DNA of 64,000 nucleotides from Balaenoptera acutorostrata (Eukaryota > Chordata > Mammalia > Artiodactyla > Balaenopteridae), in the NCBI RefSeq assembly GCF_949987535.1, contig NC_080081.1, positions 68,965,603 through 69,029,602 of the forward strand. Direction: 5' to 3'. The notes beneath the pieces were generated by a model. It worked only from the letters and a program-made list of their open reading frames with translations, was not told the DNA's origin and made no database searches. The translations under genes and the position numbers were made by a program. Of the stretch, positions 37,077-48,664 are shown piece by piece. Position 1 is the first letter of the stretch. Each line of letters begins with the position of its first letter.

Positions 37077-37417
37077 TTTAAAAAAATTATTTATTTTTTA
37101 TTTATTTTTCTCTGCGTTGGGTCTTTGTTGCTGCACGTGGACTTTCTCTAGTTGTGGGGAGTGGGAGCTACTCTTCGTTGCGGTGCGCGGGCTTCTCATT
37201 GCGGTGGCTTCTCTTGCTGCGGAGCATGGGCTCTAGGCACGCGGGCTTCAGTAGTTGTGGCACGCAGCCTCAGTAGTTGTGGCATGCGGGCTCAGTAGTT
37301 GTGGCTCACAGGCTTAGCTGCTCCGCAGCATGTGGGATCTTCCCGGACCAGGGCTCGAACCCGTGTCCCCTGCATTGGCAGGTAGATTCTTAGCCACTGC
37401 GCCATCAGGGGAGCCCC
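37077..37417 (-). mobile_element. CHR-type SINE, long form (type B), antisense
   Basis: Complete antisense copy. The inverted B box GGGCTCGAACCC is intact at about 37352. Target duplication TAGACTTTT at 37068-37076 and 37418-37426. Confidence 0.95.
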
Positions 37418-37429
37418 TAGACTTTTAAA

Positions 37430-37690
37430 TTTTTACAATTTTCTCTGTTCTCCTCCATGTTGCTGCCAGAATGATATTTTGGAAACACAGATTAGATCAC
37501 GTTAGTTTCGACTTTTTAAAAACATTTTAAAACTTTTAAATTCTTCAGAGTAACATAGAAAATCCTTAATCATGGTGTTTAAAGCTTGTCCCCACCTGTC
37601 TTTCCCATACCATTCTCTTTATCATCCTAGGCATGGCCTGCTCTAGCCTTAACGTTGACCAAACATGCCAAACTTTTGCCTCTTCTGAGC
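37430..37690 (+). repeat. L2 LINE internal fragment
   Basis: 'ctccatgttgctgccagaatgata', 'gaaacacagattagatcacgtta', 'aatccttaatcatggtgtttaaagcttgtccccacctgt' follow the L2 sense body. Confidence 0.55.
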
Positions 37691-40262
37691 ATTTCATATA
37701 GATGAAACCATGCCATAAGTGGCCTTTTGGGTTCTTTCACTTAGTATAATATTTTCACAGTTTGTTCATGTTGTATTCTATATCTGTACTTCATTCATTT
37801 TTAAGGCTAAATAAGACTCCTTTGAATAAATTTATGTCATTTTGTTTATCCATTAATCACTTGATGGACATTTGGGTTGATTCCACCTTTCAGCTATTAG
37901 GAATTGTGCTACCATGAACATTCATGTATATGTTTTTGCATGGCCATAGATTTTAGTTCTGTTGGGAATATACCTTCATTCTTTTGCATGTGGATGTCGA
38001 GTTGTCCCAGAACCATTTGTTGAAAAGATTGTTCTTTCCTCCATTGAATTGTCTCAGCAACCTTTTGAAAATCAACTGACCATAAATGTATGTGTTTATT
38101 TCTTTACTCTCAATTCTATTCCATCGATCAGTATGTCTCTCCTATGCCTGTATTATACTGTCTTGATTGATTCAGCTTTGTAGTAAGTTTTGAAATTGAG
38201 AAGTTTGAGTCTCTACTTTTATTCTCATTTTTCAAGATTGTTTTGGCTATTCTAGGTTCCTTGCATTGCCGTAAGAATTTTAGAATTAGTTTGAAGTTTC
38301 TGCAAAATGAAAGATAACTTTATGGATATTGCATTGAGTCTGTAGATCAATTTGAGGGAGTATAACCATCCTAACAATATTAAGTCTTCAAATCCATGAA
38401 CACAAGATGTCTTTCCACTTATTTAGGTCTGCTTTAATTTCGTTCAATAATGTTTTGTAGTAGTTTTCATTGTACAAGTCTTGCACTTCTTTGGTTAAAT
38501 TTGTACCTAAGTATTTTATTCTTTTTCATGTTACTGTAAATGGAATTGTTTCCCTAAATTCATTTTTGGATTGTTTATTGCTAGTTTAGAGAAAGACAGC
38601 TGGTTTCCGATTTACAGTTTTATACAGAATATATAAAATCATGTCATCTACAAATAGAGATTGTTTTATTTCTTCCTTTCCAATCTGGATGCCCATCGTA
38701 TGTTTTTGTTGCCTAATTGGCTGGTTAGAACCTCTAGTCCAGCAGTAAATAGAAATGGCAAGAGCAGATAGATACCTTTGTCATGTTCCTAATCTTAGTG
38801 AGAAGACTTTCAACCTTTCACTGATAAGTATGATGTTCTCAGTGGTTTTTTGGTAGATGCTTTTTTATCAGGTTGTGGAAAAAAAACCTCTAGTCCTTTT
38901 TACTGTATTTATCATGAAACAGTGTTGGATTTTGTCAAATGCTTTTTTTCCACATGTATTTTGAGAAGGTCAGGTAGGTTTTTTTTCCTTTATCCTACTA
39001 ATATGGTATTATTATTTATGGTATAATATGGTATTTATTGATATTTGGGCATTAAATCAGTCTTGCATTCCTTGGCATAATCCCAGTGGGTCATGGTGTA
39101 TAATCTTTTTTATATGTTGCTGGATTTAGTTTGCTAGTATTTTCTTGAGTATTATTATCTCTATATTCGCAAGGGATATTAGCCTGTAGTTTTCTTTTCT
39201 TGTGATATCTATGTCTTGCTTTGATATCAGGGTAATACTGACTTCATAGAATGAGTTGGGAAGTGCCCACTCCTTTTCTGTTTTTTTTGAATGAGCTTGT
39301 GAAGTACTGGTGTTAATTCTTTAAATGTTATGTAGAATTCACTAGTCACACCATCTGGTCCTAAGATTTCCTTGTGGAAAATTTTTGATTACTAACCCAT
39401 GATCTTTACTTCTTTTTTTTTTTTTTTTTTTTTTTTTTATTTATTTATTTATTTTTTTATTTTTGGCTGTGTTGGGTCTTCGGTTCGTGCGAGGGCTTTC
39501 TCCAGTTGCGGCAAGCGGGGGCCACTCTTCATCGCGGTGCGGGGACCGCTCTTCATCGCGGTGCGCGGGCCTTTCTCTATCGCGGCCCCTCCCGTCACGG
39601 GGCACAGGCTCCAGACGCGCAGGCTCAGCAATTGTGGCTCACGGGCCCAGCTGCTCCGCGGCATGTGGGATCTTCCCAGACCAGGGCTCGAACCCGTGTC
39701 CCCTGCATTAGCAGGCAGATTCTCAACCACTGCGCCACCAGGGAAGCCCTGATCTTTACTTCTTATAGGTCTAATCCGATTTTCTATTTCTTTGGTAGTT
39801 CGTGTTTTCAAGGAATTTGTGCACTTTATTTAGCTTATCTAATTTATTGGCATATAACTGTTCACAGTATTCTGTTATAATGCTTTTATTTCTACAGAGT
39901 TGGAAGTGATGACCTCTCTTTCATTCCTGAATTTTAGAAATTTGAGACTTCTCTTTTTTTGTCTTGATATGTCGAGCTAGAAGTTTGTCAGTTGTATTGA
40001 TCTTTTCAAAGAATCAACTTGGTTTTATTGTTTTTCTCCATTTGTTTAAATTCTCTGTTTTATTTATGTCCACTCTGATTTATTGTTGCATCCCTTCTGC
40101 TTGCTTTGGGTTTAGTTTGCTCTTTTTTTTCCATTTTCTTTAAGTGGAGTGTTAGGTTATTGATTTGAGATCTTTATTCTTTTTAAGTATACACTTTTAC
40201 AGCTATGATTTTATTTCCCTTAAATACTGATTTAGCTCCATCCTAAAGGTATGCATTGTGGT
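37691..40262 (-). mobile_element. Old L1M element, antisense, SINE-interrupted
   Basis: Reverse complement of L1 ORF2 from the C-terminal end back through the reverse-transcriptase region. Antisense landmarks: 'atggacatttgggttgattccacc', 'actgtcttgattgattcagctttgtagtaagtttt', 'ttgttttggctattctagg', 'atcttttcaaagaatcaacttggttttatt'. Many frameshifts and no usable frame, and at least one internal deletion near 37940. A CHR SINE splits it at 39415-39749. Older than the L1 at 41544, judging from divergence and the nested SINE. Confidence 0.85.
39415..39749 (-). mobile_element. CHR-type SINE (type A), antisense, with internal duplication
   Basis: Exact 15-bp target duplication TGATCTTTACTTCTT at 39400-39414 and 39750-39764. 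The body carries an extra ~27-bp unit: CTCTTCATCGCGGTGCG occurs twice in tandem (about 39524-39540 and 39551-39567). Many CpGs are intact, so this is one of the younger copies. The 117-, 120- and 124-codon frames here are SINE read-through. Confidence 0.96.
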
Positions 40263-40264
40263 TT

Positions 40265-40380
40265 TTAATCTTCATTAATGTACTGAGTCTCTGTTATATG
40301 CTAACGGCTGGGAGTATATTGCTGAATGAAACAGACATCACTGGCCCATGGATCAGATACAGTCAAATAAAGAAGTGTGT

Positions 40381-40421
<41 letters not shown>

Positions 40422-40590
40422 TAGCTGGACATTAGAATGTTGTGGGAAGAAATGACGTTTGAGCCAGGATCTGAAGGATGAGAAGCTGCTCACAAAACCA
40501 TGTGATATTCTTCTGTGAGTTATTGAAAAGGGACAAGGTTGAAAACCTGTGAGTTTTACTTGAAAGAAGCATCCTGATGAGTCTGCAGTT
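40265..40590 (-). repeat. L2 LINE, antisense, with a (GA)n tract
   Basis: 'ttcattaatgtactgagtctctgttatatgctaacggctggg', 'ctgaatgaaacagacatcactggccc', 'acgtttgagccaggatctgaaggatgag' follow antisense L2. A (GA)n microsatellite at 40381-40416 lies inside. Confidence 0.6.
40381..40416. repeat. (GA)n microsatellite
   Basis: About eighteen GA units with a single GATA interruption. Confidence 0.95.
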
Positions 40591-40610
40591 TAAATTTAAA
40601 CATCCATTTT

Positions 40611-40957
40611 TGGGCTTCCCTGGTGGCGCAGTGGTTAAGAATCTGCCTGCCAGTGCAGGGGTCACGGGTTCGAGCCCTGGTCTAGGAAGATCCCACATGC
40701 CGTGGAGCAACTAAGCCCATGTACCACAACTACCAAGCCTGCGCTCTAGAGCCCGTGAGCCACAACTCCTGAAGCCCATGCGCCTAGAGCCCGTGCTCCG
40801 CAACAAGAGAATCCACCGCAGTGAGAAGCCCACACACTGCAAGGAAAAGTAGGCCCCCTCGCTGCAACTACAGAAAGCCTGCTCGCAGCAATGAAGACCC
40901 AATTCAGCCAAAAATAAATAAATAAAATAAATAAATTTATTAAAAACAATAAAAAAA
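40611..40957 (+). mobile_element. CHR-type SINE, long form (type B)
   Basis: Complete sense copy with intact A-box-like TGGCGCAGTGG and B-box-like GGTTCGAGCCC. Exact 14-bp target duplication TAAACATCCATTTT at 40597-40610 and 40958-40971. Tail is AATAAATAAAATAAATAAAT plus A. Confidence 0.97.
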
Positions 40958-40971
40958 TAAACATCCATTTT

Positions 40972-41533
40972 CTTTTTAAATTATCAATAATCTAAACATG
41001 CTATTATATTGAATAATTTGATTCTTTTTTCTCAATAATATTTGTTCGTTCTGGAAGACTAATTTTTTATTGCAGGATAGTAAAAAGATTGAGAATTACG
41101 ATCAGTTTATTACCTGACTTACCTGCTGCTTTTATTTTTCTTCTAGCAACTCCAAGAGGATTGCAAGTGCTTTAATAACATTTCTCCTACAGATAAATTT
41201 TCTGAAAACAGTTTATCAGGATTAGGCCTTCATTTAGCCATTAGCCATTCACAGATTGTTAGCTTACAGTCCTAGGTTACAAGCATTTCAGGTGTGACAA
41301 AATTAAGGTAAACAGCTTATTTACTATTATAGCTGTAATTTAAAATTATAAATGTAGCAAAATAGTTGCTTTCTGAAATATTGCTCTGAAGAAGAGTGTA
41401 AAATAAGCTTTATTTGAATGGGGAAGTCTTGCAAATAGCAAATATTAAAGTTGTTCATTCTTGCAAACATGTATTTTTGTTTATATGATCTTCAGCTCTC
41501 TATAAATATTGGGATGATGATTGATGTTAAAAA
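40972..41533. other. Unique AT-rich DNA, no gene seen
   Basis: Nothing recognised. Confidence 0.5.
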
Positions 41534-41543
41534 TAGTATCCTG

Positions 41544-42209
41544 GGGAGGGGAGCCTTCAAGATGGTGGAGGAGTAAGACGTGGAGATCATCTTCCTCCCT
41601 ACAAATACATCAAAAATACATCTACATGTGGAACAACTCCTACAGAACACCTACTGAAAGCTGGCAGAAGACCTCAGACTCCCCAAAAGGCAAGAAACTG
41701 CCCACATACCTGGCTGTGTGGCTGACAGGGTCTTCGTGCTCTGGCTGGGTGTCAGGCCTTTGCCTCTGAGGTGGGAGAGCCGAGCTCAGGACATTGGTAC
41801 GTCAGAGACCTCCCAGCCCCACGTAATATCAATTGGCGAGCGCTCTCCCAGAGATCTCCATCTCAACGCTAAGACCCAGCTCCACTCAATGACAGCAAGC
41901 TACAGTGCTGGACACCCTATGCCAAACAACTAGCAAGACAGGAACACAACCCCACCTATTAGCAGACAGACTGCCTAAAATCATAATAAGTTCACAGACA
42001 CCCCAAAACACACCACCGGACTCAGTCCTGCCCACCAGAAAGACAAGATCCAGCCTCATCCACCAGAACACAGGCACCAGTCCGCTCCACCAGGAAGCCT
42101 ACACAACCCACTGAATGAACCTTGCCCACTGGGGATAGACACCAAAAACAATTGGAACTATGAACCTGCAGCCTGCGAAAAGGAGACCCCAAACACAGTA
42201 AGTTAAGCA
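41544..42209 (+). promoter_or_regulatory. L1 5' UTR (internal promoter region)
   Basis: Starts with the conserved 'cttcaagatggtggaggagtaagacg' leader, which in L1 carries a YY1-type AAGATGG site. It continues to the first ATG of ORF1 at about 42211. Decayed and relatively CpG-poor, with no sign of current activity. Confidence 0.6.
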
Positions 42210-42210
42210 A

Positions 42211-43413
42211 AATGAGAAGACGGAGAAATACACAACAGATGATGAGCAAGGGAAAAACCCACCAGACCAAACAAATGAAATAGCCAGTCTACCTGAAAAA
42301 TAATTCAGAGTAATGATAGTAAAGATGATCCAAAATTTTGAAAATAGAATGGAGAAAATACAAGAAAAGTTTAACAAGGACCTAGAAGAACTAAAGAGCA
42401 AACAAACAATGATGAACAACAACATAAATGAAATTAAAAATTCTCTAGAAAGAATCAATAGCAGAATGACTGAGGCAGAAGAACGGATAAGTGACCTGGA
42501 AGATAAAATAGTGGAAATAACTACTGCAGAGAAAAATAAAGAAAAAAGAATGGAAAGAATTGAGGACAGTCTCAGGGACCTCTGAGACAACATTAAATGC
42601 ACCAACATTCGAATTATAGGGGTCCCAGAAGAAGAAGAGAAAAAAAAAAGGGACTGAGAAAATATTTGAAGAGATTATAGCTGAAAATTTCCCTAATATG
42701 GGAAAGGAAATAGTCAAGTCCAGGAAGCAAAGAGAGTCCCATACAAGATAAATCCAGGGAGAAACACGCCAAGACACATATTAATCAAACTATCAAAAAT
42801 TAAATACAAAGAAAAAATATTAAAAGCAGCAAGAGGGGCTTCCCTGGTGGCACAGTGGTTGAGAATCTGCCTGCCAATGCAGGAGACACGGGTTTGAGCC
42901 CTGGTCTGGGAAGATCCCATATGCCGCAGAGCAGCTGGGCCCGTGAGCTACAACTACTGAGCCTGCGCATCTGGAGCCTGTGCTCCACAACAAGAGAGGC
43001 CGCAACAGTGAGAGGCCCGCGCACCGCGATGAAGAGTGGACCCCGCTTGCCACAACTAGAGAAAGCCCTCCCACAGAAACGAAGACCCAACACAACCAAA
43101 AATAAATGTATAAAAACTAGTTCCCATTAAAAAAAAAAAAAAAAGCAGCAAGAGAAAAACAACAAATAACATACAAGGTAATCCCCATAAGGTTAACAGC
43201 TGACCTTTCAGCAGAAAATCTGCAAGCCAGAAGGGACTGTCAGGACATATTTAAAGTGATAAAAGGGAAACACCTACAACCAAGATTACTCTACCCAGCA
43301 AGAATCTCATTCAGATTCAATGGAGAAATTAAAACCTTTACAGACAAGCAGAAGCTAAGAGAATTCAGCACCACCAAACCAGCTTTACAACAAATGCTAA
43401 AGGAACTTCTCTA
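42211..43413 (+). pseudogene. L1 ORF1 remnant (RNA-binding protein), disrupted
   Basis: ORF1p is the trimeric RNA-binding chaperone of the L1 particle. The start MRRRRNTQQMMSKGK is visible, followed shortly by an in-frame stop. A clear coiled coil follows (42313-42585, heptad-like, e.g. RMTEAEERISDLEDKI). Next come RRM-like NIRIIGVPEEEE with further stops, and the C-terminal domain after the SINE (43141-43413, ending MLKELL and stop), which retains DLSAENLQARR and RLLYPARISF. A CHR SINE with its target duplication (42836-43154) interrupts the RRM/C-terminal junction. Confidence 0.85.
42836..43140 (+). mobile_element. CHR-type SINE (type A) inside L1 ORF1
   Basis: Sense copy from GGGCTTCCCTGGTGGCACAG. 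Exact 14-bp target duplication AAAAGCAGCAAGAG at 42822-42835 and 43141-43154. After the usual CCAAAAATAAAT the tail continues with about 25 bp of non-A sequence (TGTATAAAAACTAGTTCCCA) before a second, longer A run. That extra segment is absent from the other copies here. Confidence 0.96.
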
Positions 43414-44294
43414 GGCAGGAAACACAAGAGAAGGAAAAGACCTACAATAACAAACCCAAAACAATTAAGAAAATGGTAATAGGAATATACATATCGATAA
43501 TTACCTTAAATGTAAATGGGTTAAATGCTCCCACCAAAAGACAAGACTGGCTGAAATGGATACAAAAACAAGACCCGTATATATGCTGTCTGCAAGAGAC
43601 CCACTTCAGACCTAGGGACACATACAGACTGAAAGTGAGGGGATGGAAAAAGATATTCCATGCAAATGGAAATCAAAAGAAAGCTGGAGTGGCAATTCTC
43701 ATATCAGGCAAAAGAGAGTTTAAAATAAAGACTATTACAAGAGACAAAGGAGGACACTACTTAATAATCAAGGGATCAATCCGATACGAAGATATAACAA
43801 TTGTAAATATTTATGCACCCAACATAGGAGCACGTCAATACATAAAGCAAATGTTAACAGCCATAAAAGGGGAATTCGACAGTAACACAATCATAGCAAG
43901 GGACTTTAACACCCCACTTTCACCAATGGACAGATCAAAATGAAAATAAATAAGGAAACACAAGCTTTAAATGATACATTAAACAAGAAGGACTTAATTG
44001 ATATTTATAGGGCATTCCAACCAAAAACAACAGAATACACTTTCTTCTCAAGTGCTCATGGAACATTCTCCAAGATAGATCATATCTTGGGGCACAAATC
44101 AAGCCTTGGTAAATTTAAGAAAGTTGAAATCGTATCAAGTATCTTTTCAGACCAGAATGCTATGAAGCTAGATATCAATTGTAGGAAAAAAATCTTTAAA
44201 AAATACAAACACATGGAGGCTAAACAGTACACTACTAAATAACCAAGAGATCACTGAAGAAATCAAAGAGGAAATCAAAAAATACCTAGAAACA

Positions 44295-45123
44295 CAAATA
44301 TGTGTTTGTGCTTATGTGCAGTAGGATTGCAAAACTGCCAAGTGTTTTGAGGTAAATAGAACTTTTAGAAGCTTAAAATTACTGAGTGGATTCTCCAAGC
44401 GCCCAGGAAAAGGACAAACATTCCTAACATTGCCTATGGTCCAGCACAATCTGGCCTCTAATACTTCACAGATTTCATTAGATTTCATGCCAGTTCCTCC
44501 TGGCTAGAGGTGTCTCAGCCATTTTGGATTTCCTTTAATTTCCTCTGCCTCACAGTCTTGTCCTCTGTCTATGAATACTTTATTTAACCTCTAACGGCTT
44601 TTCTATTACACGCACCGATTTAAAGCTTGCTAATACTTCAGAAAGAAGCTCAAATCTAACTTTTTCAGAGATGTTTTCTCTCACACTTGTCAGATTATAT
44701 CTTGTTCCCCATGGTAGTTTTGTTCTAATGTCCTGTATTTGCACTTCCGAGTGCCTATTACTATTTGTGTTAATGTATTTGTATGATGATTTAGTTAGTA
44801 TCTGTCTCCCTGATTAGACTGTAAGCTCCATGAGGTCAGGGGAGGTGTTTGATTTGCTCATCATTCAATCCCCAACATCTAGTACAATGTAACTAAAGCA
44901 TGGGCTCCAGATCCGGACCCTGATTCCAGTCCTGGCTCTATGATGTAAACCTCCCTAAGCTTTAGTTTCTTCTTTTATATAATGGGTTTAATAATAATAC
45001 CTTCTTTGTAGGGTTTTTTTGTGTATATTTAAAGATATAATATTTGTATTTATTTATACATACATATATTTAGTACAGTGCATGTAACATTAGTAAATAA
45101 ATGCTAGATATTAAAAAAAAAAA
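44295..45123 (+). pseudogene. Retrocopy of a noncoding polyadenylated transcript containing L2 and MIR
   Basis: A foreign block in the L1 endonuclease/RT linker. Target duplication ACCTAGAAACA at 44284-44294 and 45124-45134. It ends with AATAAA at 45096-45101 and an A run from 45113, 11 bases downstream, which are hallmarks of a processed RNA copied by L1. The body contains an L2 3' end (about 44420-44895: 'ctgattagactgtaagctccatgagg') followed by a sense MIR (about 44899-45095: 'cttccagtcctggctct...taatgggtttaataataatacc'). No coding frame is seen, so the donor was probably a lncRNA or a 3' UTR. Confidence 0.8.
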
Positions 45124-47410
45124 ACCTAGAAACAAATGACAATGAAAACATGACGACCGAAAACCTATGGGATGCAGCAAAAGCAGTTGTAAGAGGGAAG
45201 TTTATAGCAATACCATCCTACCTCAGGAAACAAGAAACAACTCAAATAAACAACCTAACCTTACACCTAAAGCAGTTAGAGAAAGAAGAACAAAAAAAAC
45301 CCAAAGTTAGCAGAAGGAAAGAAATCATAAAGACCAGATCAGAAATAAATGAAGGAAATGATAGCAAACATCAATAAAACTAAAAGCTGGATCTTTGAGA
45401 AGATAAACAAAATTGATAAACCATTAGCCAGACTCATCAAGAAAAAAAGGGAGAAGACTCAAATCAATAGAATTAGAAATGAAAAAGATATGACAACTGA
45501 CACTGAAGAAATACAAAGGATAATGAGAGAGTACTACAGGCAACCATATGCCAATAAAATGGACAACCTGGAAGAAATGGACAAATTTTTAGAAAAGCAC
45601 AACCTTGTGAGACTGAACCAGGAAGAAATAGAAAATATAAACAGACCAATCACAAGCACTGAAATTGAAACTGTGATTAAAGATCTTCCAACAAACAAAA
45701 GCCCAAGATCAGATGGCTTCACAGGCGAATTCAATCAAACATTTAGAGAAGAACTAACACCCATCCTTCTCAAACTCTTCCAAAATATAGCAGAGGGAGG
45801 AACACTCCCAAACTCATTCTACGAGGCCACCATCACCCTGATACCAAACCAGACAAAGATGTCACAAAGAAAGAAAACTACAGAAAGAAAACCATATCAC
45901 TGATGAACACAGATGCAAAAATCCTCAACAAAATACTAGCAAACAGAATCCAACAGCACATTAAAACGATAATACACTATGATCAAGTGGGGTTTATCCT
46001 CGGAATGCAAGGATTCTTCAGTATACGCAAATCAATCAGTGTGATAGACCTTATTAACAAATTGAAGGAGAAAAACGATATGATCATCTCAATAGATGCA
46101 GAAAAAGCTTTCAACAAAATTCAACACCGGTTTATGATAAAAACCCTCCAGAAAGTAAGCATAGAGGGAACTTACCTCAACATAATTCAGGCCATATATG
46201 ACAAACCCACAGCCAACATCGTTCTCAATGGTGAAAAACTGAAACCATTTCCACTAAGATCAGGAACAAGACAAGGTTGCCCACTCTCACCACTATTATT
46301 CAACATAGTTTTGGAAGTTTTAGCCACAGCAATCAGAGAAGAAAAAGAAATAAAAGAATCCAAATCGGAAAAGAAGAAGTAAAACTGTCACTGTTTGCAG
46401 ATGACATGATATTATATATAGAGAATCCTAAAGATGCTACCAGAAAACTACTAGAGCTAATCAATGAATTTGGTGAAGTAGCAGGATATAAAATTAATGC
46501 ACAGAAATCTCTTGCATTCCTATACACTAATGATGAAAAATCTGAAAAAGAAATTAAGGAATCACTCCCATTTACCATTGCAACAAAAAGAACAAAATAC
46601 TTAGGAATAAACCTACCTAAGGAGGCAAAAGACCTGTATGCAAAAAACTATAAGACACTGATGAAAGAAACTAAAGATGATACAAACAGATGGAGAGATA
46701 TACCATGTTCTTAGATTGGAATAATCAACATTGTGAAAATGACTATACTACCCAAAGCAATCTGCAGATTCAATGCAATCCCTATCAAACTACCAATGGC
46801 ATTTTTCACAGAACTAGAACAAAAAAATTCACAATTTGTATGGAAACACAAAAGACCCCGAATAGCCAAAGCAATCTTGAGAAAGAAAAATGGAGCTTGA
46901 AGAATCAGGCTCCCTGACTTCAGACTATACTACAAAGCTACAGTAATCAAACCAGTATGGTACTGGCACAAAAACCAAAATATAGATCAATGGAACAGGA
47001 TAGAAAGCCCAGAGAAAAACTCATGCATATATGGTCAACTTATCTTTGATGAAGGAAGCAAGAATGTACAATGGACAAAAGACAGCCTCTTCAGTAAGTG
47101 GTGCTGGGAAAACTGGACAGCTACATGTAAAAGAATGAAATTAGAACACTTCCTAAAACCATACAGAAAAGTAAACTCAAAATGGATTAAAGATGTAAAT
47201 GTAAGGCCAGACACTATAAAACTGTTAGAGGAAAACATAGGAAGAACACTCTATGACATAAATCACAGCAAGATACTTTTTGACCCAGCTTCTACAGAAA
47301 GGTAACTAAAAACAAAAATAAACAAATGGGACCTAATGGAACTTAAAAGCTTTTACACAGCAAAGGAAACCATAAACAAGATGAGAAGACAGCCCTCATG
47401 ATGGGAGAAA

Positions 47411-47756
47411 ATATTTGCAAACGAAGCAACTGACAAAGGGTTAATCTCCAAAATATACAAACAACTCATAGAGCTCAATATCAAAAAACAAACAACCCAA
47501 TCCAGGAATGGGCAGAAGACCTAAATAGACATTTCTCCAGAGAAGATATATAGATTGCCAACAAACAAAAGGATGCTCAACATATATTTGCAAACGAAGC
47601 AACTGACAAAGGGTTAATCTCCAAAATATACAAACAACTCATAGAGCTCAATATCAAAAAACAAACAACCCAATCCAGGAATGGGCAGAAGACCTAAATA
47701 GACATTTCTCCAGAGAAGGTATATAGATTGCCAACAAACAAAAGGATGCTCAACAT
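47411..47756 (+). repeat. 173-bp tandem duplication inside L1 ORF2
   Basis: 47411-47583 and 47584-47756 are direct adjacent copies starting ATATTTGCAAACGAAGC. By eye they differ at a single base (AGAAGATATAT against AGAAGGTATAT). L1 copies normally have one copy of this segment. Confidence 0.97.
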
Positions 47757-48270
47757 CCCTAATCATTAGAGAAATGCAATCAAAACTACAATGAGTTATC
47801 ACCTCACACCAGTCAGAATGGCCATCATCAAAAAGTCTACAAACAGTAAATGCTGGAGAGGGTGTGGAGAAAAGGGAACCCTCTTGCACTGTTGGTGGGA
47901 ATGTAAATTGATACAGCCACTATGGAGAACAGTATGGAGGTTTCTTAAAAAACTAATAATAGAACTACCATATGACCCAGCAATCCCACTACTGGGCATA
48001 TACCCTGAGAAAACCATAATTCAAAAGGAGTCATGTACCACAATGTTGCAACTCTATTTACAATAGCCAGGACATGGAAGCATCCTAAGTGTCCATTGAC
48101 AGATGAATGGATAAAGAAGATGTGGCACATATATACAGTGGAATATTAACCATAAAAAGAAATGAAATTGAGTTATTTGTAGTGAGGTGAATGGACCTAG
48201 AGACTGTTATACAGAGTGAAGTAAGTCAGAAAGAGAAAAACCAATACCGTATGCTAACATATATATATGG

Positions 48271-48654
48271 AATCTAAAAAACAAAACAAAAAAATGGTTC
48301 TGAAGAACTTAGGGGCAGGACAGGAGTAAAGACGCAGATGTAGAGAATGAACTTGAGGACATGCTGAGGGGGAAGGGTAAGTTGGGATGAAGTGAGAGAG
48401 TGGCATGGACATATATACACTACCAAACGTAAAATAGATAGCTAGTGGGAAGCAGCCGCATAGCACAGAGAGATTAGCTCGGTGCTTTGTGTCCACCTAG
48501 CCGGGTGGAATAGGGAGTGTGGGAGGGAGACGCAAGCGGGAGGAAATATGGGGATATATGTATATGTATAGCTGATTCACTTTGTTATACAGCAGAAACT
48601 AACACAGCACTGTAAAGGAATTATACTCCAATAAAGATGTTAATTAAAAATAAG
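48271..48654 (+). other. L1 3' UTR and tail
   Basis: 'agtgggaagcagccgcatagcacagagagattagctcgg', 'ctgattcactttgttatacagcag', 'ttatactccaataaag' and a short A tail. This is the sense equivalent of the antisense L1 ends at 57632 and 63875. Confidence 0.9.
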
Positions 48655-48664
48655 TAGTATCCTG

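Larger units (their letters stand above)
43473..48270 (+). pseudogene. L1 ORF2 remnant (endonuclease/reverse transcriptase), disrupted
   Basis: ORF2p nicks target DNA and reverse-transcribes L1 RNA. Endonuclease domain (43473-44242): LNVNGLN and the catalytic-site QETH are kept. A frameshift near 43938 follows a DFNT motif whose usual preceding GD context is changed (ARDFNT), and the family SDH motif reads SDQ, so catalysis is lost twice over. After a retrocopy insertion (44295-45134) the RT domain follows in three frames: [25 protein letters not shown], and FADD at 46394-46405. Further stops precede the Cys-rich C-terminus (CWRGCGEKG...CWWECK, about 47850-47920). The 173-bp tandem duplication at 47411-47756 also lies in this frame. 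Confidence 0.9.
41544..48654 (+). mobile_element. Near-complete but inactive LINE-1 with nested insertions
   Basis: An L1 with its 5' start (GGAGGGGAGCCTTCAAGATGG), 5' UTR, ORF1 and ORF2 remnants, 3' UTR and AATAAA-containing end. Target duplication TAGTATCCTG at 41534-41543 and 48655-48664. The total is 7.1 kb. Removing a SINE (42836-43154), a retrocopy (44295-45134) and one copy of a 173-bp tandem duplication leaves about 5.8 kb, close to full length. Both reading frames are broken many times, so it cannot move itself. Confidence 0.95.

Noticed and set aside
39399..39880. Open frames of 117-124 codons on both strands
   Set aside because: They translate a CHR SINE and its poly-T tail. The same Arg/Ser/Gly-rich peptide recurs at every SINE (3729, 12985, 23136, 34864, 42800), so it is a repeat artefact.
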